DNA of 64,000 bases from PALSA-1004 sp963829085 (GCA_963829085.1 CAWHHJ010000005.1:328486-392485), one strand, 5' to 3'; counted from the first letter of the stretch, positions 27,133-36,674 are shown. Made by a program: numbers and translations. The notes: generated by a model not told the origin, from the sequence alone.

Positions 27133-28126
27133 ATGAACAATCGGCGCAAACTGATCATAGCGCTCGCGCGGGCGCGTTCGGATCGCCATTCGGCTCTTTT
27201 GCTCAACAGCAGGGCAAAGTCTGGCACGTCGGGTTCTTGTCATCGCGGCGTGCGAAATTTGTCGACTCTGACGTTTTTGTACGGGCCGTTCAGGCAAGGC
27301 ATGCGTGAACTCGGTTACGTCGAGGGTAAGAATTTTGTGATCGATTGGCGTTTCGCCGACGGCGAGAACGACCGCCTTCCTGGTCTCGCAACCGAGTTGG
27401 CGAATCTTAAAGTAGACGTTATCGTGCTATCGGGCACGCCGGCGGCGAACGCCGTGCACAAAGCGACCAGCACAATCCCGATCGTAATCGGAGGTGTCGG
27501 CGACCCGGTCGGTAGCGGATTGGTTAAGAGCCTCGCGCAGCCTGGAGGCAATATTACTGGCCTGTCAATCATGAGCGCAGAAACGAGGGCGAAGCTGGTT
27601 GAGATGCTACTAACCGTGGTCGGGAAACTGTCGCGCCTTGCGGTTCTGGTAAACCCATCCAACACTGACCATATCAGGAGTCTCGAGATGGTCGAGGCTG
27701 CAGCGCACCGGCGCGGCATAAAGATTCTGCGCGCGGACGCGCGAACTCCACAGGAAATTAGCAATGCATTCTCCTGGATGCAGCAGCAGAATGCCGATGG
27801 GCTGATCGTATTTCTTGAACCGCTTTTCCAGCAACAACGAAGCCAGATTTCAGACTTGTGTGCGAAATATCGGCTGCCGGCGGCGGCTCAGGATGTGGTG
27901 TATCGAGAGGTTGGCGTTCTGATGAGTTACGGAGTGGACTTCGTCGAGCACTACCGACACGTCGCCACGTACGTAGACAAGATATTCAAGGGTGTCAAGC
28001 CAGGTGTCCTCCCTGTCGAACAACCTACGAAATTTGAACTGGTGATCAACCGCAAGACCGCGAATGCATTGGGCCTCGTCATCCCGCAGTTGCTCCTGAC
28101 GATCCGCCGACATGCTGATTGAGTAA
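27133..28126 (+). pseudogene. Solute-binding protein paralogue, three small frameshifts
   Basis: Starts MNNRRKLIIAL at 27133, then an indel near 27165 moves the signal peptide (AGAFGSPFGSFAQQQGKVW) to another frame; a second near 27285 restores it. The long middle is clean (LGYVEGKNFVIDWRFADGEN, ISTIPIVIGG-like, AQPGGNITGLSIMSAE, ATYVDKIFKGVKPGVLPVEQ). A third near 28100 shifts the end, where the other frame gives SADMLIE and TAA at 28124-28126. Each break is single-base. The gene is whole otherwise. Confidence 0.7.
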
Positions 28127-28196
28127 GATGGCGAATGATCGCTCAACCTGCACCCGCCTGTCGGTTGAGAACTCCGCCGTTTGCCATTAGCAGCGG

Positions 28197-28205
28197 GCAT
28201 AATGG
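28197..28205 (+). promoter_or_regulatory. GCATAATGG motif, likely -10 region
   Basis: 21 bases before the ATG at 28226; same motif as the other paralogues. Confidence 0.45.
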
Positions 28206-28225
28206 CCGCCTATCAAGGCAGGGAA

Positions 28226-29208
28226 ATGAACACTCGCCGTAGACTGGTCATCGCCCTCTGCGCGAGCGCGTTCCAAGCGTCGCTTGGGTCCTTTGCTCAG
28301 CAGCAAGGCAAAGTCTGGCGCATCGGCATGCTCTGGGAAAGAGCGCAATCCGATTACAGCCCGAGCTTGGAAGCGTTTAAAGGAGGAATGCGAGGGCTCG
28401 GCTATGCCGAAGGCAAAGACTATGCGATTGAACAACGGTCCGCCCAAAATGATCTTGCCCATTTACCCGCCTTGATGGCGGAATTGCTTGCTCTGAAAGT
28501 CAACTTAATTATGGTCTCCGGCACGCCTTCTGCGATCGCTGCAAACAATGCCACTCGCGACCTGCCGATATTAATCGTGACGGTTAGCGACCCAATTGTT
28601 ATTGGTCTTGCCAGGTCGTTCTCGCGGCCTGGCGGAAATGTCACTCGGGCTCACTCAAGACGTAGGTCAAGACCTCGGCAGCAAGCGTTTGGATTTGCTG
28701 ACAGAAATTGTGCCTGGGATGCGTCGTGTAGGTTTTCTCTACAATCCAGAAAACCCCACAAACCTGCTAATTCTCCGGCAATTTGAAGTCGACTGCGGAA
28801 AACTTGGCCTAATACCCATACTTACCACTATACGCAATGGAGATGAAGTTGAAGCAGCGTTCAAGATATTACGACGTGACAGAGCGCAGGGATTGATTGT
28901 GAGTGCCGGCAGCACAACAACTGCCTTTCAGGATCGCATTGTCGAACAAGCGGAAAAAAATCGTCTGCCAGCGGTATATGCGGCGAACTGCTTATACCGG
29001 CCTGATCACCTATGGCGTGAATAGAGATGACCTGTATCGTCGCGTCGCGACCTACGTCGATAAGATCTTCAAGGGGGCGAAGCCGAGCGATTTGCCCATT
29101 GAGCAACCGACCAAATTCGATCTGGTGGTCAACATGAAAGCCGCAAAGGCGCTCGGCCTGACGATTCCCAACTCGATACTGGTGCAAGCGACTAAGGTGG
29201 TCGAGTAA
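28226..29208 (+). pseudogene. Solute-binding protein paralogue, two frameshifts
   Basis: ATG at 28226 (CAGGGAA upstream), MNTRRRLVIALCASAFQASL signal, EGKDYAIEQRSAQNDLAHLP, LPILIVTVSDPIVIGLARSF and SRPGGNVT. The frame shifts near 28640, continues GQDLGSKRLDLLTEIVPGM and GFLYNPENP, shifts again near 28985, and ends TGLITYGVNRDDLYRRVATY, then KFDLVVNMKAAKALGLTI with a normal stop. Closely related to the truncated copy at 29576 (both have YAEG-x-DYAIEQRS-x-QND). Natural or technical indels cannot be told apart here. Confidence 0.7.
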
Positions 29209-29242
29209 GAATGCGAACGTCTGCTTTCGAGAAACTTGTATG

Positions 29243-29335
29243 TCCCCTTCGGGTCGTGAGCACGCATTCGTCATAATGGAAAGCTGCCACACGATCTAAG
29301 TTTGTGGCAATGGCCGGTGACGGGTCTGTCACCAG
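29243..29335 (+). repeat. Dispersed intergenic repeat, copy C (diverged)
   Basis: Begins shortly after the stop of the paralogue at 29208. CGGGTCGTGAGCACGCATTC, then TCATAATGGAAAGCTGCCA, GTGGCAATGGCCGGT and CAGTCGCCTGATTCGCGG correspond in order to copy A (minus, 9947) and copy B (32341). Confidence 0.5.
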
Positions 29336-29450
29336 TCGCCTGATTCGCGGAGACTCAACGACCGATAGGTCGAGGACCGCGGTTCGTCAGGTCTTGGTCG
29401 TGTCGCCCGCACAGGCTCGAAAGCGCAGTTCACCGATCTGCGGCAATCGG

Positions 29451-29490
29451 CGCAAACCGGCCGGTCGCGGTTAAATTTGAATTTTGTTTT
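29451..29490 (+). repeat. Upstream element R2 of the solute-binding protein genes
   Basis: CGCAAACCGGCCGGTCGCGG then TTAAATTTGAATTTTG. Ends 86 bases before the TTG start at 29576. Shorter centre than R1 but same outer parts. Confidence 0.5.
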
Positions 29491-29545
29491 GATCAGGAAT
29501 TTAACTCCTTGTCATAAAACTCGTGAGGCTTGCGGCCTCAGTTGG

Positions 29546-29553
29546 GCATAATG
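29546..29553 (+). promoter_or_regulatory. GCATAATG motif, likely -10 region
   Basis: 23 bases before the TTG at 29576; same motif as the other paralogues. Confidence 0.4.
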
Positions 29554-29575
29554 CGAGGGGACTACAGGGGGCGAA

Positions 29576-30003
29576 TTGAATAAACGTCGCAAACTGGTCA
29601 TCGCGCTTGGCGCGTTCGCGGCGTCATTCCACTCTGTCGCTCAACAGCTGGGCAAAGTCTGGCGCATCAGTTATTGGCGGGAAAGCGAGCAATCGGTCCA
29701 ATACTTGGATACATTCAAGGCGGCAATGCGCGAACTCGGCTACGCCGAAGGCCGGGACTACGCGATCGAGCAACGGTCTTCCCAAAATGATATTGCCCGT
29801 CTTCCGGCATTGGCGGCGGAGTTCTGCGTCGGGCACAGCGCCGGCGATGGCCGCGCGCAATGCGACCCGTGAGATACCGATCTTAATCATGACCGCTGGC
29901 AATCCGGTCGGTAGCGGGCTTGCCGCGACATTGTCGCGCCCCGGCGGAACGTCACAGCAGGCGTCGGATGAAAGCTGCGGTAAGGCTGCCCTCATCGGTT
30001 AGT
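29576..30003 (+). pseudogene. Truncated solute-binding protein paralogue
   Basis: Starts TTG at 29576 with NKRRKLVIALGAFAASFHSV (signal), GKVWRISYWRESEQSVQYLD, YAEGRDYAIEQRSSQND and a frameshift near 29825. The second frame gives ATREIPILIMTAGNPVGSGL and ATLSRPGG, then loses similarity and stops at 30003. The C-terminal 190 or so residues are gone: the next gene, a Bug receptor, starts 16 bases later. This is a real deletion rather than a sequencing slip. Confidence 0.7.
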
Positions 30004-30018
30004 CGTAGGGAGAATCAT

Positions 30019-31002
30019 ATGAACAGACGCCGTGCAACTTGGCCGTGTGCAGCGTTCGTTGCTGCGGCGACTATCGTTGCATCGTCTCCAATCTCGGCCC
30101 GGTTGCTACCCCACCAAGTCGGTGAGGATCATCGTGCCCTTCGCACCCGGAGGCGGCAATGACTTTATTGGCCGCATCATGGCGCAGCGCCTCACCGCGG
30201 CGCTCGGGCAGCAATTCATTATCGAGAACCGGCCCGGCGCCGGCGGTTCCATCGGGGTGGAAGCGGGGCTCAAGTCCTCGCCCGACGGTTACACGCTTAC
30301 ACTGATCCCGTCCAGTTATTCGGCTAACCCAAGCCTCTACAAGCTCAAGTACGATCCGGTCATCGACATCACACCAATTATCCAGATCTCCCGGTATCCA
30401 CTGCTGATTGTGGTACATCCGGCGCTCGCAGTGAAAACGACAGCAGACTTGATCGCGTTCGCGAAGTCAAAGCCGGGGAAAGGTCTAAACTGCCGCCTCC
30501 CCTGGGCAAGGCTCCACCATTCATCTCGCCACCGAGTTGTTTGTGAGCATGGCAGGAATCAAGATGAATCACGTGCCTTACAAGGGGGGCGGTCCGGCGC
30601 TCACCGATACGATCGCTGGGCAGACAGATCTCTACTTTAGCAGCATCCCGACCGTGCTCCCCCACGTCAACTCGAGAAGGCTGCACGCTGTCGCAGTCAC
30701 GACGATCCAGCGCTTTCCGACCGTGCAGGACATTCCGACCGTCGCCGAATCTGGACTGCCAGGTTACGAACTCGTTCTTCGGGTACGGCCTGGCCGGTCC
30801 CAGGGGACTGCCGCACCAAATCGTGGATCGCATCAACAGCGAAGTGACAATGATCTTGAAATCGAGTGAAACGGTGGAACGGTTCCAGGACGACGGCTTG
30901 ATGCCCGGCGGCGGGACACCCGACCAGTTCCTGGGGACGATCAAGAAGGATATCGAGGTCTGGCGCAAGGTCGTAAACGACATCGGCGTCAAAATTGAAT
31001 GA
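30019..31002 (+). pseudogene. Bug/TctC tripartite tricarboxylate receptor, three frameshifts
   Basis: Periplasmic receptor of the Bug family (PF03401). ATG at 30019 after AGGGAGAATC; the signal (WPCAAFVAAATIVASSPISA) is in one frame. The body then appears in a second (SVRIIVPFAPGGGNDFIGRI, ENRPGAGGSIGVEAGLKSSP, DGYTLTLIPSSYSANP), a third (MNHVPYKGGGPALTDTIAGQ, FPTVQDIPTVAESGLPGYE) and a last (GLPHQIVDRINSEV, DIEVWRKVVNDIGVKIE). All family landmarks are in order, so the breaks near 30105, 30500 and 30775 are small indels. TctA/TctB partners are absent, as usual for Bug proteins. Confidence 0.75.
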
Positions 31003-31127
31003 TCCGTTATTCCCGGCTCTGGACCAGTGCGTAGGATGACAAACACGGTTGGGGATTGCGCGTGATCATGTGTGCCCACAGCACCGGAATTGCCAAATAG
31101 GATATTTGCACGCAATGCATGGTCGGG

Positions 31128-32288
31128 ATGCTGAACCTGTACGATTGCGGGCGCCGGACCAGTGGGCCTGACGGCAGCGCTGGCACTGGCTCAGGCGGGC
31201 GTGCACGTCGAGGTGTTTGAAAGGCGCGCAACGCCAAACCTCGCGTCGAAGAGCTCGACGTTTCATCCGCCGACACTTGAAATCCTCGACGAGCTGGGCG
31301 TCGGAAGCAACGCGCTCCGCAAGGGGCAGCGTGCGTCAAATCGACTACTACGATCGCGGCCGCCGCGTAGCGCGGCTCGAAATGGGCCTGATCGCCGATC
31401 TGACTCGCTATCCATTTCGTATCCATAATGAGCAGAGGAATGTCACCGCCGACATGGCCGCAGCGCTTTCCGCCTGTTCGAATGCCACCATGCATCTCGG
31501 CGCGGGCGTGACCGCGGCGGAGAACACTGCGTCCGGGTGCAGACTGGTAGCGTCAAGACGGTCGCTGCGTCAGTGGTTCACTGCTGATCGCGGCCGATGG
31601 CGTAAAAAGCGCGCTACGTGAGTATCTCGGCATCGCCTTCGAAGGCGAAGACTATGCCTCGCGAGTGCTCCGGATTTTCACCGATTCCGATCTCGCCGAA
31701 TTCATTCCGGACATTGCGCCGGTTTCCTACTTGTATGACGATGAACGCTCCGTCAGCGTACGCAAGATGACACATGGTTGGCGCATTCTGTTCCGCATAC
31801 CGACGAGCCAAACCGACGAAGTGGCGTTGAGAGACGGATATATCCACACGCTCCTGGGGGACGCCTTTCCACCGGACGGAGGTCGCATGCATGTCGTGTG
31901 GAAGGATGTCTATACCGCCAGCCGGCGGGTCGCAGAACGTTACCGGGACGGGCGCATCTTTCTGGTGGGCGACGCTGCACACGTAACCAATACGCGCGGC
32001 GGAATAGAATGCTGCGGCATACACGACGCCTACTCGCTAGTTGATGTGGTTGTGCGCCTTCTGCATTGCACGGCGGAAGAGAGCGAGTGCGTAAGTCGCG
32101 CCGAAATCGCCGGATGGTGGCGGACAGCAGCATCTATTCCTGTCTCCTACCGCAGTATAAGGACCCGGGCGGCGTGGCTTACGGAGATACAATCAATAGC
32201 GGCTGAACCGGCGGCTGCACGAGCTTATCTCATCGCGTCGTCCATGCTCGATATTGCTCCGCCGCGCCGGGGGCGAGCACCAACTTGA
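31128..32288 (+). pseudogene. FAD-dependent aromatic-type monooxygenase, frameshifted
   Basis: Class A flavin hydroxylase relic. The dinucleotide-binding start IAGAGPVGLTAALALAQAGV plus VEVFERRA lies in one frame (near 31141-31330), then RQIDYYDRGRRVARLEMGLI and FRIHNEQRNVTADMAAAL in a second. From about 31600 the third frame gives YLGIAFEGEDYASRV and the second FAD motif GRIFLVGDAAHVTNTRGG, ending at 32288. The start codon region is also out of frame. At least three indels; the last 60 residues are unlike the family. Likely a decayed gene. The Bug receptor upstream and this enzyme may have been a catabolic pair. Confidence 0.65.
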
Positions 32289-32340
32289 AGAACCACCCGC
32301 CGTTCACCAAAACGTTGAATGTTCGCTTCAGAGCAAGGTG

Positions 32341-32455
32341 ACTGGCCGGTACGGGTCGTGAGTACCCATCCGTCATATGGAATTCGTGGGCAATGGCCGG
32401 TCACTGATCTACACCGGTCGCCTACGTCGCGCAGGGCCAACGGCCGCATTGGCCG
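32341..32455 (+). repeat. Dispersed intergenic repeat, copy B
   Basis: Contains CGGGTCGTGAGTACCCATCC, then GGGCAATGGCCGGTCACTGA and CGGTCGCCTACGTCGCGCAG, near-identical over about 75 bases to copy A on the opposite strand. Follows the broken monooxygenase gene. Confidence 0.6.
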
Positions 32456-32634
32456 AAAAGCAGTCGTCCGAATGCAATCGTGATCGGTCTTGTTGGCCCG
32501 TTAAGCGTTGGGCATGCCGTCGCAGATCGATCACAAGCAAACACTGCCGTGTCGGGAAGCACTCCAGACTACTGGTGCTGCAGGTGCTCATTAGACATGC
32601 GTGGCTGAATGTCTCTAAACAACGAAGCGCACCG

Positions 32635-32775
32635 TCAGCGCCCTAGATAGATTGCTGTTATCTGCTCACGCTCATGCCCCAGCTCGCGGCTGATCGTGAT
32701 GCGCGCCTCGTGGTCGGTTTCCCGCTGCTCCGGTGTTAATTCCTTTGAGCGAAGGCCACCGGCTGGCTCGCGCGG
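32635..32775 (-). pseudogene. C-terminal remnant of a tyrosine recombinase
   Basis: About 46 codons on the minus strand: LTPEQRETDHEARITISREL then GHEREQITAIYLGR and stop. The GH-x(7)-T-x-IYL pattern is the last His and the Tyr nucleophile region of a phage-type integrase, a C-terminus I know from larger Burkholderiales integrases. The catalytic Arg boxes are absent, and the sequence upstream belongs to the Bug receptor start, so this is a relic. Confidence 0.55.
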
Positions 32776-32837
32776 CCCAGCCGGTAAGCTCGAAATAGCG
32801 TGTCTGCGCATACGCGTGTCGATGTCCATGCGTATGC

Positions 32838-33767
32838 GTGTTCGCGACCGCGGCCTTGGCGGCGGAGACGGCGTACCCAAGCAAGGTCATCCAAATCATC
32901 GTCGGCCTTCCGGCAGGTAGCCAACCGGACACGGTCGCGCGGCTGCTCGCGCACACGCTTGCGGGCGTCTGGGGAAGGCAGGTCGTGATTGACAACGTCA
33001 CCGGTGCGGCCGGCAACATCGCCACCGAACGGGTCACCAAAGCAGCGCCTGACGGCTACACGCTCGGCCTGCTCACCCAAGGACAGATCGCCGTGAATCC
33101 GAGCCTGTACCGGCTGGCATTCGACACGATGAGGGATCTCACACCCGCGTCGCAGATCAGCGCGTCGCCGAGCATTCTGGTCGTCAGCAACGCGTTGTCG
33201 GTTGCAAACGCACGTGAGCTGATCAAGCTCGCGCGGACTACGCCGGGAGAGCTCACCTTTGCCTCCGGCGGAAGCGGCAGCTCTCCGCATATAGCCGCAG
33301 AGCTGCTGAAAGCCGCGGCCGGCCTCGATATTCGACACATTCCGTATAAGGGCGTGGCAGCGGCCGTTCCTGATGTGCTCGCGGGCCGCGTTACGATGAT
33401 GTTTGCGCCTGCGTCGCTGGCGTTGCCACTGGTGCGCGACGGCAAGCTCCGGGCGCTCGCCGTAACTTCGGCGAACCGCTTCTCGGCCGCGCAGGATCTG
33501 CCGACCATTGCCGAGTCCGGTGTAGCGTCATTTCAATTTACGACCTGGAATGGACTGCTCGCGCCGGCAAACACACCCCAAGCGATCATGCGCGCGCTGC
33601 ACCTGGAAGCGGCGAAGGCTTTGGCGTCCGCCAATATGCGTGCGAGGTTTGCTGAGCTGGGTCTCGAGCCCGTGGGACGTTCGCCGGACGAGTTTGCGGC
33701 ACTCATAAAGTCTGAAAGCTCACGTTGGGCGAAGCTCATCAAGGACGCGGCGATCACAGCAGAGTGA
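32838..33767 (+). CDS. Bug/TctC family periplasmic receptor
   Basis: 309 residues from a GTG at 32838; an in-frame stop lies a little upstream, so a longer signal peptide is not available and the signal (FATAALAAETAYP) is unusually short. The body is complete: VIQIIVGLPAGSQPDTVARL, DNVTGAAGNIATERVTKAAP, DGYTLGLLTQ, IRHIPYKGVAAAVPDVLAGR, QDLPTIAESGV and a C-terminal SPDEFAALIKSESSRWAKLI. Binds a carboxylate or similar small ligand in the periplasm. The truncated signal may stop export; alternatively a sequence error hides the true start. Confidence 0.8.
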   Translation: MFATAALAAETAYPSKVIQIIVGLPAGSQPDTVARLLAHTLAGVWGRQVVIDNVTGAAGNIATERVTKAAPDGYTLGLLTQGQIAVNPSLYRLAFDTMRDLTPASQISASPSILVVSNALSVANARELIKLARTTPGELTFASGGSGSSPHIAAELLKAAAGLDIRHIPYKGVAAAVPDVLAGRVTMMFAPASLALPLVRDGKLRALAVTSANRFSAAQDLPTIAESGVASFQFTTWNGLLAPANTPQAIMRALHLEAAKALASANMRARFAELGLEPVGRSPDEFAALIKSESSRWAKLIKDAAITAE

Positions 33768-34066
33768 AGCGTCGGTTTAGTGGATCATGGGCTGCCGTTT
33801 AAGCTGCCCTTAAATGTCGTGATCGCCGTCTGGGAACAAAGCGGAATAGTCAGCGAACGGCAACACGCTATAGCGGTCACAGCCACGTAACGCTGACTTG
33901 CCAACGCCCCCTCGCCGGAGGACGACGCGCCGGGTCATGTGCGCGTGCGCCGGAACGGCGGCGGTGCTATTTCGGTCGTGCAACTTAAGCTTGCACGGAC
34001 GTGACGAGTATAATAAATACCCAGTGTTAGACTCGGCGTGCGAGCTCGTGACACGGTGAGAGGGAT
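33768..34066. other. Intergenic region before htpX
   Basis: About 300 bases with no gene. It ends with a plausible promoter for htpX (see 33985-34014). Otherwise I see nothing. Confidence 0.4.
33985..34014 (+). promoter_or_regulatory. Possible sigma-70 promoter of htpX
   Basis: TATAAT at 34009-34014 is a consensus -10 box. TTAAGC at 33985-33990 with 18-base spacing is a weak -35. The ATG of htpX lies 52 bases downstream. No clear heat-shock sigma-32 pattern is seen. Confidence 0.35.
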
Positions 34067-34936
34067 ATGAAACGTGTAGTTCTGTTCCTGCTAACAAACA
34101 TCGCCGTGCTGGTGGTGTTGTCCGTGGTGCTCAATGTGCTCGGCGTAGACCGTTACCTGAGCGAGAACGGGCTCAACGTTGGAATGTTGCTCGTGTTCTC
34201 GTTGATCGTCGGATTCACGGGCTCGTTCATTTCGCTACTCATCTCAAAGCCGATGGCAAAGTGGTCGACGGGGGCACAGGTCATTGACCAGCCGCGCGAC
34301 GCCGATGAGCAATGGTTGTTGGCGACGGTGCAGCGGCTTGCGAATCAAGCCCATATCGGCATGCCGCAAGTTGCAATTTACGAAGGTGAGCCCAACGCTT
34401 TTGCTACCGGGGCGTTCAAAAACTCGGCGCTGGTCGCGGTCTCCACGGGCTTGCTGCAAACAATGAATCGGGAAGAAGCAGAAGCGGTGCTCGGCCACGA
34501 GGTATCACACGTGGCCAACGGCGACATGGTTACACTGACCTTGATCCAGGGTGTTGTAAATACGTTCGTAGTATTTCTTTCGCGCATCGTCGGCTACGTC
34601 ATCGACAAGGCAATCTTCAGGACTGAACGCGGCACCGGTCCTGGATTTTATATAACGGTGTTTGTGTGCCAGATGGTCTTCTCGATACTCGCATCGATAA
34701 TTGTTGCCTGGTTCTCGCGGCAACGTGAGTTTCGCGCCGACGCGGGCTCCGCGAATCTGCTGGGTACGCCGCGTCCCATGGTCAACGCCCTCAAGCGGCT
34801 CGCCGGCATGGAGCCGAGCTCCCTGCCGGATTCGATCGCAACGCATGGCATTACGAATCGGCCCGGCTGGCTGGCGTTGTTTTCTACGCATCCACCGATG
34901 GAGCAACGCATCGCGGCGCTGAACGCGCGCAGCTAA
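34067..34936 (+). CDS. htpX: Protease HtpX (M48 membrane metallopeptidase)
   Basis: 289 residues, usual length. Inner-membrane zinc protease that degrades misfolded membrane proteins with FtsH. Membrane segments lie at about 5-28 and 36-58, then around 160 and 195. The zinc site is GHEVSHVANGD (HExxH), with the third ligand Glu in SRQREFRADAGSANL. C-terminal LFSTHPPMEQRIAALN is conserved. ATG follows GAGAGGGAT. It stands alone between accessory genes, and the downstream gene is on the other strand. Confidence 0.95.
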   Translation: MKRVVLFLLTNIAVLVVLSVVLNVLGVDRYLSENGLNVGMLLVFSLIVGFTGSFISLLISKPMAKWSTGAQVIDQPRDADEQWLLATVQRLANQAHIGMPQVAIYEGEPNAFATGAFKNSALVAVSTGLLQTMNREEAEAVLGHEVSHVANGDMVTLTLIQGVVNTFVVFLSRIVGYVIDKAIFRTERGTGPGFYITVFVCQMVFSILASIIVAWFSRQREFRADAGSANLLGTPRPMVNALKRLAGMEPSSLPDSIATHGITNRPGWLALFSTHPPMEQRIAALNARS

Positions 34937-34977
34937 TGACGCTTGGTGTATCGAGCGCATGTCGAAGGTTGACTTCC

Positions 34978-35948
34978 TCACTCGATGACTTCATCAGCAC
35001 GCAGCAGGATTGACTGCGGAACGGTGAGTCCGAGCGTCTTCGCGGTCTTAAGATTGATCACGAGCAAAAATTTGGTCGGCTGGATCACCGGCAGTTCGCC
35101 GGGCTGGCACCTTTGAGCATGCGGCCGACGTAAATGCCATGCTGTCGGTACGTGTCGTTCAGGTCGACCCCGTAGCTGATCAGGCCGCCGGCTGCGACGG
35201 ACTCTCGAAACTGGTACATTGTGGGCATTGCATGCCGGTGCGCCAGTGCGATGATCTGTTCACGTCGGCTAGTGAAAAGCGGATCGGGGCTGATGAGGAG
35301 CGCTCCGGCACGTTGCTGGCCGAGCCCTGTGAAGGCAGTGTCCAAGTCACGTTCGGTACTCGCATTGAAAACGTGGATTCGTCGTCCGAGCACTTGACCA
35401 GCTGCCCGCACGGCCGTCGCGGTATTCGGGTTGCTTGGGTTGACGAGATAGGCAATTGCATCGGCCGTGGGCACCAACTCGCGGAGCCGTTCCAGCTGTT
35501 TCGCCTCCAATTCATTGGCCAAGAAAGTCACGCCGGTGACATTTCCGCCCGGCCGGTTGAGGCTATCGACGAAACCCATCTTGACTGGATCCGAGCCCAG
35601 GCTGAATACAATAGGAATCGTCGTCGTCGCTGCTTTTGCCGCGCGCACCGACGCGGGGCCGCCTGCCGGCGCGATGACATCAACTCCTCGACGCACAAGA
35701 TCCGCAGCCAGAGCTGGGAGTCGATCGCTCAGGTTCTCGGCCCAGCGGTATTCAATCGCAACGTTTCGGGCCTCGATAAAGCCAGCTTCACTCAGGCCTT
35801 GATGGAAGGCGGCCACCATGGGCGCGTATGGTCGGGGTGATCCGAGGTGGAGAAACCCTATCACCGGCATGCGAGGCTGCTGCGCCCGGGTTGACAGCGG
35901 CCACGTCACCGCACCACCAACCAGTGCAATGAACTCCCGCCGCCTCAT
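34978..35948 (-). pseudogene. Solute-binding protein, PF04392 family, one late frameshift
   Basis: A second subfamily: start MRRREFIALVGGAVTWPLST at 35948 (the in-frame extension upstream is not coding), then GFIEARNVAIEYRWAENLSD, IPIVFSLGSDPVKMGFVDSL, NRPGGNVTGVTFLANELEAK and DLNDTYRQHGIYVGRMLKGA. At about 35100 one base is lost, and the end (GELPVIQPTKFLLVINLKTA, then KTLGLTVPQSILLRADEVIE) continues in another frame to TGA at 34978. Only the last 40 residues are affected. Unlike the others it has no GCATAATGG motif, so it probably came separately. Confidence 0.72.
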
Positions 35949-36413
35949 GCCACTGCCCTTTGTGACGCATAAAGAGCGGATACGAATTTCGCATGCCATT
36001 TCCTCTCCTCTCCTCAACGCACTCTATGCTTCGCGGGGGGCGTCTTCAATCGCGTCGCAGTTTCATGCAAGCCCTACTATAAGTGACAATCAATCTTCAT
36101 CACCAAGTGTTAACGTGGACTTCCGGTATTGGCAGCTTGCTCTCAAACGGACGGTCAACGCATCAAGGCAAACCGCCCGGGGCTGCGCTCACATTAGTGC
36201 GGGCAGCAGCCGACGTTCGGTTAGTCACCGGGTCGGGCGACGCATGCGTAGACAGGCAAATCGGGAGTCGGCGGAAACACGGGTGACACGATACGTCACG
36301 GTGAACTCAAAGCAACCCGTGAAGGCGAAGGCTGCCAGGGCACAAATTGCGACTGTGGCTCGTATGTGGATCGCGCCCACCCGCGCGGCCGAAGGGCCAG
36401 AAAGTCACCGCTG
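35949..36413. other. Intergenic stretch
   Basis: About 465 bases, no supported gene. Frames on the plus strand (35818-36441) have no domain or ribosome site. Confidence 0.35.
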
Positions 36414-36674
36414 TCAGGGGATAAAAATTAGCAGCAGGTAGGCAAGAAAGAGGCCGAGATGGACTGTCCCCTGCAATACATTTGTCCTCCTGTTGCCGAA
36501 GGTCAGCATCGAGATAATCAGAGTCAGCGCGAGCATCACCTGCCCGTCCGGAGTCAGTCCAAGTTCGAGTGTGGTGTGACCGGCCATTGCGATGATGATC
36601 ACCGCAGGAATGGTCATCACCAGCGTAGCCAACACCGAACCGACCGCCGCGCGGGCGGTTGCTGGAGCGTCTTA
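36414..36674 (-). pseudogene. C-terminal fragment of a Ca2+/H+ antiporter (ChaA/CaxA type)
   Basis: About 85 codons: RAAVGSVLATLVMTIPAVII, TLELGLTPDGQVMLALTLII and SMLTFGNRRTNVLQGTVHLG then LFLAYLLLIF. These are the last three membrane segments of the CaCA antiporter, including the conserved NVLQGAVHL-type motif. The N-terminal half (with the glutamate-containing alpha-1 repeat) is gone; beyond 36680 the sequence no longer matches. A decay remnant. Confidence 0.65.
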
